Shown here piece by piece: positions 8,267 to 18,364 of a stretch of DNA of 64,000 bases. Position 1 is the first letter of the stretch, and every line of letters begins with the position of its first letter. The position numbers and the translations under genes were made by a program. The notes below the pieces were generated by a model. It made no database searches, was not told where the DNA came from, and saw only the letters and a list, made by a program, of their open reading frames with translations. Location of the stretch: contig CADBJU010000004.1 of assembly GCA_902795045.1 (NCBI GenBank), positions 29,045 through 93,044 of the forward strand, in the 5' to 3' direction. The stretch is from Oscillospiraceae bacterium (GTDB lineage: Bacteria > Bacillota > Clostridia > Oscillospirales > Oscillospiraceae).

Positions 8267-9103
8267 TCAGCGCGTCTTCCGGTATTCCCGGGGCGTCATA
8301 TTGTATTTCTTTTTAAAAACGTCCTTGAAGTAGTTGCTGTCGGAAAAACCGTTTCTGAGGGCAATGTCCGTGACGCTGTCGTCGGTGGTCAGAAGTTCAA
8401 AGGCGGCGTTGCGAAGGCGGATGAAGACCAGGTAATCGTGCACGCCGATCCCGGCCGCCTCACGGAATTTGCGGCTGAGGTAATTGGGACTGAAGCCCGC
8501 CGCGGCGGCGATGTCGCCGGAGCTGATGGGCTGGCGGAAATGCTCATTGATGAAGCGGGCGGCCTGGAGGACCTGCCTGTCGGTGGTATGGATGCTGGCG
8601 GGACTCTCCGCAAGATACACGCACACCCGGCTGCACTGCAGCAGCAGCTCCCGCAGCCGCAGCCTGAGCATCAGGGGCGAGCGCTCGTCAAAGCTTTCCT
8701 CCTCGGCGGACATGCGGGCAATGAGTCCGGCAAACTCCCGCCGGTGGGCGGAGGGCGCCTGGAAGACGCACAGCTGGGAGAAAAAGTCCTTTTCACCCGG
8801 CAGGAAGGACAGCAGCTCCGTTCCCAGATCTTCGTATCGGAAGTAGATCCCGCAGCGCAGACAGGAGCCGAAGAGATAGCGCGTGTAGTGGAACATGTGG
8901 GGCGGGATCAGCAGAAAATCCCCGTCATGCAGATCATACATCGTGTCCTCAATAAAGAAGCGGCAGGAGCCGTGCTCGATGTATGACAGCTCATAATAGG
9001 GGTGACAGTGATGCGAACCCATCAGATAGCCCGCGTCCCTGATGCGCCGGTCCACGTGAACACGGGTGATCTCACCGGTGCTTGTGCGAATTTCGTTTTT
9101 CAT
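8267..9103 (-). CDS. AraC-family transcriptional regulator
   Basis: 278 residues. An N-terminal cupin-like effector domain (about 1-140, with HHCHPYYELSYIEHGSCRF) is followed by two C-terminal helix-turn-helix motifs, ending with GFSDSNYFKDVFKKKYNMTPREYRK, the AraC signature. Cupin-type AraC proteins usually sense sugars or small metabolites. It is the first gene of a two-gene operon with the MATE exporter and is divergent from the sugar isomerase-like gene at 9350. It could also act on the pectin genes to the right, but that is only inferred from position. Confidence 0.85.
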   Translation of the reverse strand: MKNEIRTSTGEITRVHVDRRIRDAGYLMGSHHCHPYYELSYIEHGSCRFFIEDTMYDLHDGDFLLIPPHMFHYTRYLFGSCLRCGIYFRYEDLGTELLSFLPGEKDFFSQLCVFQAPSAHRREFAGLIARMSAEEESFDERSPLMLRLRLRELLLQCSRVCVYLAESPASIHTTDRQVLQAARFINEHFRQPISSGDIAAAAGFSPNYLSRKFREAAGIGVHDYLVFIRLRNAAFELLTTDDSVTDIALRNGFSDSNYFKDVFKKKYNMTPREYRKTR

Positions 9104-9191
9104 CTTCTGCCTCCGTGTTCCTGCTCCGGTCAGTTCAATCCAAACGCAAAACCGGGGGAAAGCTTCCCGCCGGGGTATAGACTGTACTGTT

Positions 9192-9230
9192 GGAAAAACT
9201 GTAAAAAACTTAAAACTGTCGTGAATTATC
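9192..9230. promoter_or_regulatory. Candidate operator shared with the pectin ABC operon
   Basis: GGAAAAACTGTAAAA followed 17 bases later by GAATTATC. The same order of words occurs before the gene at 11294. The surrounding 9104-9349 interval is AT-rich and also contains further CTGTA words and a TTGACA at 9285 without a good -10 partner. Confidence 0.35.
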
Positions 9231-9349
9231 TGTAGTAGTTGCAGCTTAAAAATTGTAAAATATACAAAAAAGAACGGACTGTAGTTGACATAAAATTATA
9301 ACAAAATGACGAAAGATTTCCCAGAATATGCAAGGGGAGAGACTGAAAC

Positions 9350-10204
9350 ATGCAGCTTGGTATTCGTCTCCACGATGTGAACGCGTCGCTGCCGGAATCG
9401 GAGCAGACGCTTGAGAAGCGCGCGCAGAAGGCACGGGAGGAGGGCTTTTCCTGTGTGCATCTGGCGCTTTCCAAATGCATTCCCGGCTTCACGTTCGATA
9501 ACGCTGCCCTGACCGAAGGGCTGGCGGCCCATGTGCACCGTGTGTTTCAGCGCGAACAGCTGGATGTGGCGGTGCTGGGCTGTTATCTGAACCTGGCCCA
9601 CCCGGACCCGCAGAAGGTGAAGGAGTTTCAGACCCGCTATTTCGGGAGCCTGCGCGTCGCCTCCCAGGCCGGGATCGGCATGGTCGGCACGGAGACCGGT
9701 GCGCCCAACGCCGCCTATAAGCTTGACGCCAATACTCACAGCGCCGAGGCTCTGCGCACCTTCATGTGGAATCTGGAGCCGGTAGTTGAGTGCGCCGAAA
9801 AATTCGGCGCCATCATCGCCATCGAGCCGGTCTGGAACCACATCGTCTACGACGCAGACCGGGCGCTGATTGTGCTGCGCGGGATGAAAAGCCCCAATCT
9901 GCGCGTCATCTTTGACCCGGTGAACCTGTTGGCCATGGAGAATCTGGATCGACGGGAGCAGGTGCTGGGCGAAGCGATGGACATCCTTTGCGATGATATC
10001 GCCATGGTGCATCTCAAGGACTATGTGCGCTCCGACGGCAAGCTTGTCAGCGTCGCCGCCGGAACGGGCGAGATGGATTATACGGAGATCATGCGCTTTT
10101 TAAAGGCCAGAAAACCCTTTATCCAGGCGAGCCTGGAGAATACGAACAACGACAACGCCGTGCAGGCGAGGGAGTTTTTGGAAAACGCCTACGCCTCCGT
10201 CTGA
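9350..10204 (+). CDS. Sugar phosphate isomerase/epimerase (TIM barrel, xylose isomerase-like)
   Basis: 284 residues, cytoplasmic. The fold markers of the AP-endonuclease-2/xylose isomerase-like TIM barrel are present: metal-ligand Glu in IIAIEPVWNHI, Asp in LRVIFDPVNLL with the following acid, His in MVHLKDYV, and a last Glu in QASLENTN. Such enzymes isomerise or epimerise keto-sugars or dehydrate sugar acids; the substrate cannot be read from sequence. An AAGGGGAGAG ribosome site precedes the ATG. Its 3' end overlaps the convergent pectinesterase gene by 16 bases, and the location at the edge of the pectin region suggests a role with uronates or rare pentoses. Confidence 0.8.
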   Translation: MQLGIRLHDVNASLPESEQTLEKRAQKAREEGFSCVHLALSKCIPGFTFDNAALTEGLAAHVHRVFQREQLDVAVLGCYLNLAHPDPQKVKEFQTRYFGSLRVASQAGIGMVGTETGAPNAAYKLDANTHSAEALRTFMWNLEPVVECAEKFGAIIAIEPVWNHIVYDADRALIVLRGMKSPNLRVIFDPVNLLAMENLDRREQVLGEAMDILCDDIAMVHLKDYVRSDGKLVSVAAGTGEMDYTEIMRFLKARKPFIQASLENTNNDNAVQAREFLENAYASV

Positions 10205-11061
10205 CGGTTGCACCAGCTGACGCGGCCCGGGACCGCCGGGGCTTCAAAGAACCGGGCTGTTTTGTCGCGCCCGCTGTCCCGCCATGGATCAAAGCCCTCA
10301 GCGCGGATGTGCCGTCCATAGCGGCAGTCCTCAAAGCGGCACAGGCCGTAATCCCGCCAGGGCCGCGCGAGAAAGATCGTCCCGTCCGCCACGCCCTCTT
10401 CCCGTGTAAAGTCACAGCGGCGGAAAGTGAAGCCCTCCGCCTGGGAGAGGGAATGAGCGGGAGCTGCCACATACCCGTGATCGCGCCCGTCTGTGACGTT
10501 AACGATCTCACAGTCCTCAAAGAGCGCGGCACCGCAGCCGAAGATGAAATCGACCGAGCCCTCGATCCGGCAGCGCCGGAAGCTCTGGGAGAGCAGGCGG
10601 TCAACGCGCAGCTCGTCTGGCAGAAAGCCGTCGTAGCGCTCGATGAGATCCGGCGGCAGCGGCCCGAGAAACAGCGTGTCCTGCGTGGAGCGGAGCGTGC
10701 AGTCGGTCATCGAAAAACGGTCCCCGTAAACACTCAGCGCTACCTCCTGGCCCTTGATGACGGGGTCCAGCGCGTCGTTAAAGACGGAGAGATTTCGCAT
10801 CTCGACATCGTCGGCGCACACCGCCAGTGTCCAGGTGCGGAAGGTGTTGTACTCGCGTCCCTGACTGTCAAGCTTTTTGGCGTAATCGCCCCAGAGCAGC
10901 ACGGTATTTTCCGCACCCTCACCCTCAAGCCGGAGGCCCGGCGTTCTGAGCATGAGCTTCTGCCGGTACACCCCTGCCTCAAAACAGATGCGGGATCCGG
11001 GCTCCGCACGGTCAAGTACAGCCTGCACGTCGTCCCCGGGACGGACAAGATATTCTCTCAT
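10189..11061 (-). CDS. Pectinesterase (carbohydrate esterase family 8), cytoplasmic
   Basis: 290 residues in a right-handed beta-helix, with the pectin methylesterase catalytic set: Gln in GQEVAL (about 105), Gln in STQDTLF (127), Asp in GSVDFIFG (171), and the FLARPWR block carrying the substrate-binding Arg. It removes methyl groups from galacturonate residues. No signal peptide is present, so it should work inside on imported methylated oligomers. ATG at 11061 is chosen because GTAGGAG lies before it; longer starts run through the promoter. It is divergent from the ABC transporter operon. Confidence 0.85.
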   Translation of the reverse strand: MREYLVRPGDDVQAVLDRAEPGSRICFEAGVYRQKLMLRTPGLRLEGEGAENTVLLWGDYAKKLDSQGREYNTFRTWTLAVCADDVEMRNLSVFNDALDPVIKGQEVALSVYGDRFSMTDCTLRSTQDTLFLGPLPPDLIERYDGFLPDELRVDRLLSQSFRRCRIEGSVDFIFGCGAALFEDCEIVNVTDGRDHGYVAAPAHSLSQAEGFTFRRCDFTREEGVADGTIFLARPWRDYGLCRFEDCRYGRHIRAEGFDPWRDSGRDKTARFFEAPAVPGRVSWCNRQTEA

Positions 11062-11119
11062 AGGGATGGCTCCTACTATTATAATTATATTGCCGACTTT
11101 CAAAAATCGGGTCGTGCCG

Positions 11120-11147
11120 ATTATAGCACGCAAAAATTTGACGGCAA
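11120..11147 (-). promoter_or_regulatory. Promoter of the pectinesterase gene
   Basis: Minus strand TTGCCG and TATAAT with a 16-base spacer, about 60 bases before the ATG. Confidence 0.6.
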
Positions 11148-11211
11148 CGAGTTTTGAAAAACGCCCCCGTTTTAACCATACAACAACTCCCGTTTAGACA
11201 TGTCGAAGGCG

Positions 11212-11247
11212 GAGAAAAACTGTTAAAATGACTTCGAATTATCGAAT
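11212..11247. promoter_or_regulatory. Candidate operator before the pectin ABC operon
   Basis: GAGAAAAACTGTTAAAA followed by a TTCGAATTATCGAA near-palindrome (11233-11246). The AAAAACTGT and GAATTATC words match those at 9192-9230. This suggests that one regulator serves both the isomerase and ABC operons. Confidence 0.4.
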
Positions 11248-11293
11248 CGGCTCTATCTAATACGGAAAAAACAAACTACAGGATACAGATGAC

Positions 11294-11875
11294 ATGAAGC
11301 GTCAGTTCAGCTTTCAACAATATCGCGCCATCGATCTTGCCATGTTTGCGGCGCTTCTGTGCATTACGGAGTCCATGATCGTGAAGGCCGCGACCTGGTG
11401 GTTTCCCGACCAGCTTTATACCGTGTCCGTCGTCGGGGCGGTCACGGCCATTGTGCTCATGCGCTGGGGTCCCTGGGCGGCTATCCACGCGGTGCTTGGC
11501 GGCGCGGTTTTCTGCTTTGCCTCCCACGGCAGCGCAAAGCAGCTTTTGATCTATTGCGCGGGCAATCTCTTTTCCCTCTTGATGCTCCTGCCCCTCAAGT
11601 ACCTGGGCGGGGAGCGCATTCGCCTTGACGGGTTCCTGAGCGTGCAGTTCGGCATATGTACGCTGCTGCTGATGCAGCTCGGCCGCGCGCTCGTCGCCTT
11701 CGTTCTGGGGACGGAGTTTCAGACCTGTCTCGGCTTCTTTACAACGGATGCACTTTCCCTCCTGTTCACCGGACTGATCCTCTGGGTCGCCCGGCGGCTG
11801 GACGGAATCTTTGAAAATCAAAGGCATTATCTTCTGCGAATCCACAACACGGAAGAGGAAAAAGGAGGATTTTGA
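11294..11875 (+). CDS. Small integral membrane protein, ECF S-component-like
   Basis: 193 residues with five to six membrane segments (TESMIVKAATWWFPDQ, VVGAVTAIVLMRWGPW and so on). Size, topology and the small-residue-rich helix after the first segment recall the substrate-binding S components of ECF vitamin transporters, but no ECF ATPase or T protein is nearby. It is the first gene of the pectin ABC operon and its last codon overlaps the permease gene by four bases. Alternative: a transporter accessory or regulatory membrane protein. The ribosome site is weak (AGGATA). Confidence 0.6.
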   Translation: MKRQFSFQQYRAIDLAMFAALLCITESMIVKAATWWFPDQLYTVSVVGAVTAIVLMRWGPWAAIHAVLGGAVFCFASHGSAKQLLIYCAGNLFSLLMLLPLKYLGGERIRLDGFLSVQFGICTLLLMQLGRALVAFVLGTEFQTCLGFFTTDALSLLFTGLILWVARRLDGIFENQRHYLLRIHNTEEEKGGF

Positions 11876-12927
11876 TGAAATCAAAAGCAGCAGATTTTCT
11901 CATCTACGACGAAGCCTCGGGCTTATACCATGAAAGCCCGGAGCAAGCCGTCCGCGACGACGTGGAAAAACACTACTGGCTACACGTCGGGCGTTCGATC
12001 CTCAAGGATTGGCGGCTGTATCTCATGCTGATCCCCATGCTCCTGGTATTTCTGTTCTGGCGCTACTTCCCCATGTATGAGCTGCTTGGCTGCTTCAAGG
12101 TCTCGGACGAGGTTCTTCCCGTATCCCAGCAGCTGTTCTCCGGCTTCTCGTACTTCAAGCGTCTGCTCGTCGGCGGCGACGATCTGTCCGCCGAGTTCTG
12201 GCGCGCCATGCGCAACACCTTTATCCTCAGCTTCTACGGTCTGTGCTTCGGCTTCCCGATGCCCATCATCCTGGCCCTGTTCTTCAATGAGATCAAGTCC
12301 AACATCGCCCGAAGCGTCTATCAGGTCCTGACCTACCTGCCCAAGTTCATGTCCACGGTCGTTATGACCTCTCTGGTCGTGATGCTTGTCAAGCAGGGCT
12401 CCCTGACAAGCGGCATGGGCATCGTGTCCCAGGTGCTTGCAAAGCTCGGCTGGATCTCGCAGGATGTGGCAAAGTCCGGCATGCTGAACAATCCCCAGTT
12501 CTTCCGTCCCATCTATATCATCTCCGGCATTTGGGAGAGCGCGGGCTATGACAGCATCGTCTTCTTCGCCGCCATCATCGCCATCTCGCCCACCAGCTAT
12601 GAGGCCGCCCAGATCGACGGCGCCGGCAAATGGGCCCAGATGCGCTACGTGGTTCTGCCCAGCATCCTGTCCACCATCGTCATCATGCTCATCACCCGTA
12701 TCGGCTCCCTGCTGAACATCGGCTATGAGAAGGTGCTGCTGCTGTACAACACCAACACCTATGTCACTGCCGACGTGGTCTCCACCTTTGCCCAGCGCTA
12801 CGGCCTTGCCGGCGCTGCCAAGGGCATCGCCTCCGCCGCCGAGATGATGAACAACGTGGTCGGCATGCTGCTCGTCATCGGCGCCAACACCATCGCACGC
12901 AAGGCGTCGGATGTTTCGCTCTACTAA
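11872..12927 (+). CDS. ABC transporter permease, oligosaccharide (LplB/YteP type)
   Basis: 351 residues with an unusual cytoplasmic N-terminus of about 45 residues and then six membrane segments. The EAA motif reads EAAQIDGAGKWAQMRYVVLP, the docking site for the ATPase. It belongs to the MalF-like permeases that carry complex sugars (LplB/YteP group in firmicutes), and pairs with the next gene. Genes around it (pectinesterase, GH28, GH105) indicate that the substrate is pectin-derived oligogalacturonides. An AAAGGAGG ribosome site lies inside the upstream gene. Confidence 0.88.
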   Translation: MMKSKAADFLIYDEASGLYHESPEQAVRDDVEKHYWLHVGRSILKDWRLYLMLIPMLLVFLFWRYFPMYELLGCFKVSDEVLPVSQQLFSGFSYFKRLLVGGDDLSAEFWRAMRNTFILSFYGLCFGFPMPIILALFFNEIKSNIARSVYQVLTYLPKFMSTVVMTSLVVMLVKQGSLTSGMGIVSQVLAKLGWISQDVAKSGMLNNPQFFRPIYIISGIWESAGYDSIVFFAAIIAISPTSYEAAQIDGAGKWAQMRYVVLPSILSTIVIMLITRIGSLLNIGYEKVLLLYNTNTYVTADVVSTFAQRYGLAGAAKGIASAAEMMNNVVGMLLVIGANTIARKASDVSLY

Positions 12928-12942
12928 AAGGAGGAGACAGCG

Positions 12943-13833
12943 ATGAAAAGAAAACTTGAAGCTTCCGAGCTGATCTTTAAGATCATCAGCTACACGCTGC
13001 TCACCATTTTCGCCCTCGCGTGCCTCTACCCCTTCGTGTACGCGATCTCCGCCGCCATCAGCGGCCGCACCGCGGTCGACTACGGCCAGATCGTCCTCTT
13101 CCCGAAGGACATCCAGTTTGACGCCTTCAAGCGCATGTTCAGCGACAACATGTTCTGGAATGCCTACTCGAACACCCTGTTCATCACCTTCTACGGCACG
13201 ATCTGGGCGCTGTTCTACTCCATCCTCGGCGCCTATGCCCTGTCCAAGAAGCGTCTGCTGTTCCGCAAATTCTTCAACTTCTTCCTGGTGTTCACCATGT
13301 GGTTTGCAGCCGGTATCGTACCGCAGTACTTAAACTACCTGGACACCAAGCAGGTCTTCAACGCCGTCGGCATTACGGACGACAAGTGGCTCGTCGTTAT
13401 CGCGATGGGCATGGCCGCCATGAATATCATCCTCCTGCGCAACGCCTTTGAGGGCGTGCCCAGCGAGATCGAGGAGGCCGCCATCGTTGACGGCGCCAGC
13501 GAGTTCCAGGTCCTGACCAAGGTGTATCTGCCCATGTGCAAATCCACCATCGCGACTGTGGCTCTGTTCTTCGGCATCTCCCGTTGGAACGGTTACTTCT
13601 GGGCACGCCAGATGATCTCCAACTCCAACGAGCACCCGCTGCAGGTCTTCATCCGTCTGAGACTGGAGGAATTCACCGACGCCGAGGCCATGGCCGGCTG
13701 GAACCAGCCCTACGCTTCAGACTCTGTTATCTACGCGCTGATCGTCTGCTCCATCGTTCCCATCCTCATCATCTACCCCTTCATCCAGAAGTACTTTGCC
13801 AAGGGCACCAACGTCGGCGGCGTGAAGGAGTAA
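12943..13833 (+). CDS. ABC transporter permease, oligosaccharide (MalG/YtcP type)
   Basis: 296 residues, six membrane segments, with the EAA loop EEAAIVDGASEFQVLTKVYL. It is the MalG-like partner of the preceding permease and forms the heterodimeric channel for the binding protein at 13897 and an MsmX-type ATPase. AAAGGAGG lies before the ATG and 15 bases separate it from the upstream stop. Confidence 0.9.
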   Translation: MKRKLEASELIFKIISYTLLTIFALACLYPFVYAISAAISGRTAVDYGQIVLFPKDIQFDAFKRMFSDNMFWNAYSNTLFITFYGTIWALFYSILGAYALSKKRLLFRKFFNFFLVFTMWFAAGIVPQYLNYLDTKQVFNAVGITDDKWLVVIAMGMAAMNIILLRNAFEGVPSEIEEAAIVDGASEFQVLTKVYLPMCKSTIATVALFFGISRWNGYFWARQMISNSNEHPLQVFIRLRLEEFTDAEAMAGWNQPYASDSVIYALIVCSIVPILIIYPFIQKYFAKGTNVGGVKE

Positions 13834-13896
13834 TTCCCTGTGAACACACCGGTAGTCCGGTATTGAATAAGTGAATTAATTTATAGGAGGATTTCA

Positions 13897-16092
13897 ATGA
13901 AAAACACCAGCAAAATGATTGCTCTTCTGCTTGTCGTCGCTATGATGGTGACCGCACTGGCAGGATGCGGCAAGAAGATCGATGTTGACCAGTATCAGGC
14001 TCCGGCAGCCACCCAGGCTCCCGCCGCTCCCGCAGCCGAAGCCCCCGCAGCCGAAGCTCCCGCCGAGGCTGCTGCTCCCGCTGAGCTGAGCTATGCCCCC
14101 GGCACCACGCTGCGCATGGCCACCGGCTACAACTCCACCAAGACCGGCCTGAGCATGGATGCTGAGGTCGCAGGTGAGGGCGTTACCCTGGCCGACGGTG
14201 TGACCTACCACGCCGGCGACCTCAAGCCCACCTGGGTCGAGGTTGAGAAGATCCTCGGCATCAAGATCGAGGACAAGTACCAGGGCAACAGCGCTTCCGC
14301 GGAGTTCGACTACTGGAAAGAGCGCATGGGTGACGTGGACATGGTCTCCGGCACCGCTGCCAAGCTCACCGAGTACGGCGAGCAGGGTGTCGTCGTGAAC
14401 ATCGGCGATTACCTCGACCAGATGCCCAACTTCAAGGCCTATCTCGCGGCCAACCCCATCGTCCGCCTCTCCATCACCGGCAACACCAACAACGGCGCCA
14501 TCTACTTCAGCCCCTACTTCGACGGTGTCAACGATATCGAGCGTATGCCCCTTATGCGTTCTGACATGGTCCAGAAGCTCCTCGACGGCGAGGGCGAGTT
14601 TGCTGCCGAAAAGAGCAACAAGACCGCAGCTCCCGTGTACGAGCCCTACATGCCCACCTCCGGCAAGATCGAGATCGACGTTGTCAAGCTCGACGGCTCC
14701 GGTGTTGAGACCATCACCAAGGACTATGACGCTGCCGGCAACATCGTTGCCAAAATGAACGAGGCCGGTTCCATCGACGGCGTGACCGCTGTCAACATGC
14801 TCCGTGAGTACATCGACAAGGCTTACAACGGCTACTACGGCACCGAGCGCTCCAACCTCTTCGTCGGCCAGAACGCCGCGTGGGACGCTGACGAGCTCGT
14901 CGCGCTGCTCCGCTGCGTCGTCGCCAACCCCCAGACTCTCAACGGCACCGACACCATCCAGGGTATCTTCTCCCGTGAGGAAGACAACAACGCCCGCCGC
15001 GTTGACCTGGTCCGCTTCGCCGGCCACCTCTTCGGCGTCCGCGGCCTTGAGTCCCGTCAGGATTATCTCTACTTCGATGTGGACGGCAGCCTGAAGGATG
15101 CCCGCCAGAATCCCGAGTCCTACAAGGCCATGGAGCGCATGAACGCCATCGCCAAGGAGGGCCTCATTTCCGTCAACTTCATGAACACCGCCGACGGCAA
15201 GACCAAGCAGTATCTTGAGAACGACTCCGGCTTCATGCACTACGACTACAACCAGACCCAGACCCTTTACAACGATCCCTCTCAGGGCGTCTTTGACGAA
15301 GGCGAGAAGTACATGGCAGTCATGGTTCCTGTCGCCTGCTGGCAGGACGGCACCGAGGGCGGCCACTACATGCGCTTCACCGAGTCCTGGCGTTCCGTCA
15401 AGACCGACGGCTGGGGCATCAGCGCAGCCGGCGTCAAGGGCAACGATGACAAGCTTCACGCCGCTCTCAAGCTCATCGACTTTGCTTACTCTCCCGAGGG
15501 CATGATCCTCATGAGCTACGGCCCCGACGCCTTCATCAAGACCAACGCTGACGGCAGCTACGTCACCTTCCTCTTCAACGGCACCGAGATGCCCGAGATC
15601 GCCGACGCCACCCGCGCAGAGCTCTGGGAGAAGGCCAGCGGCAACTACACCAACTACGCCCGTCAGTTCCTGGGCTCCACGCTGAGCTTTGCAAAGAGCC
15701 AGGCCTTTGAATTCCAGTGCACCACCGATGTCGGCCGCGAAGGCGCCGGCAACATCTCCAACGCCATCGCCCTCGGCACCATCAAGCACCCCGAGCTCGC
15801 TGTCACCGAGAACCCCTGGTACATGTCCGTGCCGACCGTCCTGCCCACCACCAAGGCCGAGAACGACATGATCAACACCTACACCCAGCTCACTGCCAAC
15901 GGCAGATTCTCCTCCAGCAAGGGCGGCGAGAACCTCTTCGTCAATGAGATCGCTGCCGGCTACGCCGAAGAGGGCATGGGCAACGCGGATGCTTCCGCCG
16001 CGAAGGTTGCCGACGAATGGGGCGGCAAGCAGTACCTGGCGCTCAAGACCGACGCCTGGAACCGTCTGCTCAGCTACTACAACGCCAAGTGA
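13897..16092 (+). CDS. Extracellular solute-binding lipoprotein of the pectin ABC transporter
   Basis: 731 residues. Signal peptide with lipobox LAGC (lipidated Cys 24), then a Pro/Ala/Glu tether (about 35-65) and a large family-1 type sugar-binding protein. It is longer than most (LplA-type proteins are about 500), with an extra segment around residues 230-300 rich in Lys and Asp. It captures oligogalacturonides outside the membrane and delivers them to the permease pair upstream. An AGGAGG ribosome site precedes the ATG. An intercistronic hairpin follows, which would favour high expression of this gene over the membrane proteins downstream. Confidence 0.85.
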   Translation: MKNTSKMIALLLVVAMMVTALAGCGKKIDVDQYQAPAATQAPAAPAAEAPAAEAPAEAAAPAELSYAPGTTLRMATGYNSTKTGLSMDAEVAGEGVTLADGVTYHAGDLKPTWVEVEKILGIKIEDKYQGNSASAEFDYWKERMGDVDMVSGTAAKLTEYGEQGVVVNIGDYLDQMPNFKAYLAANPIVRLSITGNTNNGAIYFSPYFDGVNDIERMPLMRSDMVQKLLDGEGEFAAEKSNKTAAPVYEPYMPTSGKIEIDVVKLDGSGVETITKDYDAAGNIVAKMNEAGSIDGVTAVNMLREYIDKAYNGYYGTERSNLFVGQNAAWDADELVALLRCVVANPQTLNGTDTIQGIFSREEDNNARRVDLVRFAGHLFGVRGLESRQDYLYFDVDGSLKDARQNPESYKAMERMNAIAKEGLISVNFMNTADGKTKQYLENDSGFMHYDYNQTQTLYNDPSQGVFDEGEKYMAVMVPVACWQDGTEGGHYMRFTESWRSVKTDGWGISAAGVKGNDDKLHAALKLIDFAYSPEGMILMSYGPDAFIKTNADGSYVTFLFNGTEMPEIADATRAELWEKASGNYTNYARQFLGSTLSFAKSQAFEFQCTTDVGREGAGNISNAIALGTIKHPELAVTENPWYMSVPTVLPTTKAENDMINTYTQLTANGRFSSSKGGENLFVNEIAAGYAEEGMGNADASAAKVADEWGGKQYLALKTDAWNRLLSYYNAK

Positions 16093-16140
16093 TCGGGATT
16101 TCCAACGATCACAAGTGAACGCAGATTCTCACGGCCGTTT

Positions 16141-16172
16141 CGTCTTACAGGGGCTTGCCCCCCTGTAAGACG
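16141..16172 (+). other. Intercistronic hairpin after the binding-protein gene
   Basis: CGTCTTACAGGGG and its complement form a perfect stem around CTTGC without a T-run. It may stabilise the 5' mRNA or attenuate downstream transcription. It is a common arrangement after binding-protein genes. Confidence 0.6.
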
Positions 16173-16198
16173 GCCCGAGCCGAAGCGGGGAGGCTAAC

Positions 16199-16789
16199 AT
16201 GTATAAGAAACAGTTAACACTGCAAAAGATCCTTTGCTTTCTGGCGCTTGTCTCAAGCGTTGTGATTTTCCTGTACGCGCTTGGCATCATGACCGATCTC
16301 TATGATACGTTGTACTCGACAATGCGCAATCCCGCGGATCTGACCCAGACCGACGTCGCCGGTTCCATTGTCTATTACAACATGCAGGGCTGGAACGCTT
16401 ATTTCCTGCACTGGGCCATCGGCCTGATCCTGCTGGCGTGCCTGCTGTTCATCACGAACACACATATCCGCCGCAGATATTACATCGGCAACTACATCGC
16501 CATCGGCGCCTTTGCCGCGGCAAACATCTACCTGGCAGTGGATGCCCACAGATACATCCAGCTGTTCAAGTACCGCTTCATGCAGGTCGACTTTGCCGCT
16601 CTGATGGAGCATGCCAATCTGTGGAAGACCTACTACACGGAATCCACCTTCTGGTTTGACGTGCATTATCCGATCTTTGCCCTGTCGATCCTCGTGTCCC
16701 TGAGCCTGGTCTTCTGCGCGATCTGGAAGGTACAGCTGATGAAGGAAGAGAAACAGCTCATCGCAGCTGGGAAGGGAGCGAAGGCATGA
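16199..16789 (+). CDS. Four-helix membrane protein of unknown function (pectin ABC operon, 1 of 4)
   Basis: 196 residues with four predicted membrane segments (about 12-32, 70-88, 97-117 and 155-178) and a short basic cytoplasmic tail. No known domain is recognised. A GCGGGGAGG ribosome site precedes the ATG and the stop overlaps the next gene by four bases. Its place between the binding protein and the ATPase suggests an accessory part of this transporter, but it has no EAA loop and cannot be a standard permease. Confidence 0.7.
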   Translation: MYKKQLTLQKILCFLALVSSVVIFLYALGIMTDLYDTLYSTMRNPADLTQTDVAGSIVYYNMQGWNAYFLHWAIGLILLACLLFITNTHIRRRYYIGNYIAIGAFAAANIYLAVDAHRYIQLFKYRFMQVDFAALMEHANLWKTYYTESTFWFDVHYPIFALSILVSLSLVFCAIWKVQLMKEEKQLIAAGKGAKA

Positions 16790-17271
16790 ACGACGAAAAA
16801 ACGATCCGGCTTGACCGCATGCGCTACACCAAGAACACGCTCGCTTCCACGCTCGCCATCGTGTCCATCCTCTTTGACGTGTTCTTCTTTATCAGCATCT
16901 ACGAATCCAATGTGGCATCCTGGTACTACAACATCCTCATCGGCGCTTCGATCCTGTATAACCTGATTTTCCTTCTGGCGGCCTTCCTGTGCTCCGAGGG
17001 CATCAAGAACTACAAGATCGGCTATGCCTATTTCATGGCAGTGCTCGGCATCGGACAGATCATTCGCATCTTCATCTATCCCATGCGCGCGCACAATGCG
17101 ACCGTCACCATCCAGGAGAAGGCTGTCACCGTCATGGGCGGCGCACAGTTTACCCGCTGCGTCCTGTACCTGGTCATCTCGGCAGCCTGCCTCTTCGCGG
17201 GCGCCTATGTCGGCATGACCCGTTCCAAGCAGCTCAAGGCGCACCTTGCGTCCCTGGGCGTGGCCGCATAA
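16786..17271 (+). CDS. Four-helix membrane protein of unknown function (pectin ABC operon, 2 of 4)
   Basis: 161 residues with four membrane segments (about 18-38, 45-65, 79-99 and 124-145). It is translationally coupled by an ATGA overlap to the preceding membrane protein. No family is recognised; the two may assemble together. An AAGGGAGCGAAGGC ribosome site precedes it. The tail ends in a short basic amphipathic stretch. Confidence 0.7.
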   Translation: MNDEKTIRLDRMRYTKNTLASTLAIVSILFDVFFFISIYESNVASWYYNILIGASILYNLIFLLAAFLCSEGIKNYKIGYAYFMAVLGIGQIIRIFIYPMRAHNATVTIQEKAVTVMGGAQFTRCVLYLVISAACLFAGAYVGMTRSKQLKAHLASLGVAA

Positions 17272-17287
17272 AGGAGGGGAAGAACGT

Positions 17288-18360
<1,073 letters not shown>

Positions 18361-18364
<4 letters not shown>

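Noticed and set aside
9285-9307. TTGACA at 9285 as promoter of the isomerase gene
   Set aside because: No acceptable -10 at 16-18 bases; left as part of the regulatory interval only.
13894-15789. 631-codon frame opposite the solute-binding protein gene
   Set aside because: It is the mirror of a GC-rich, codon-biased gene. Hydrophobic/Gly-rich low-complexity translation with no family match.
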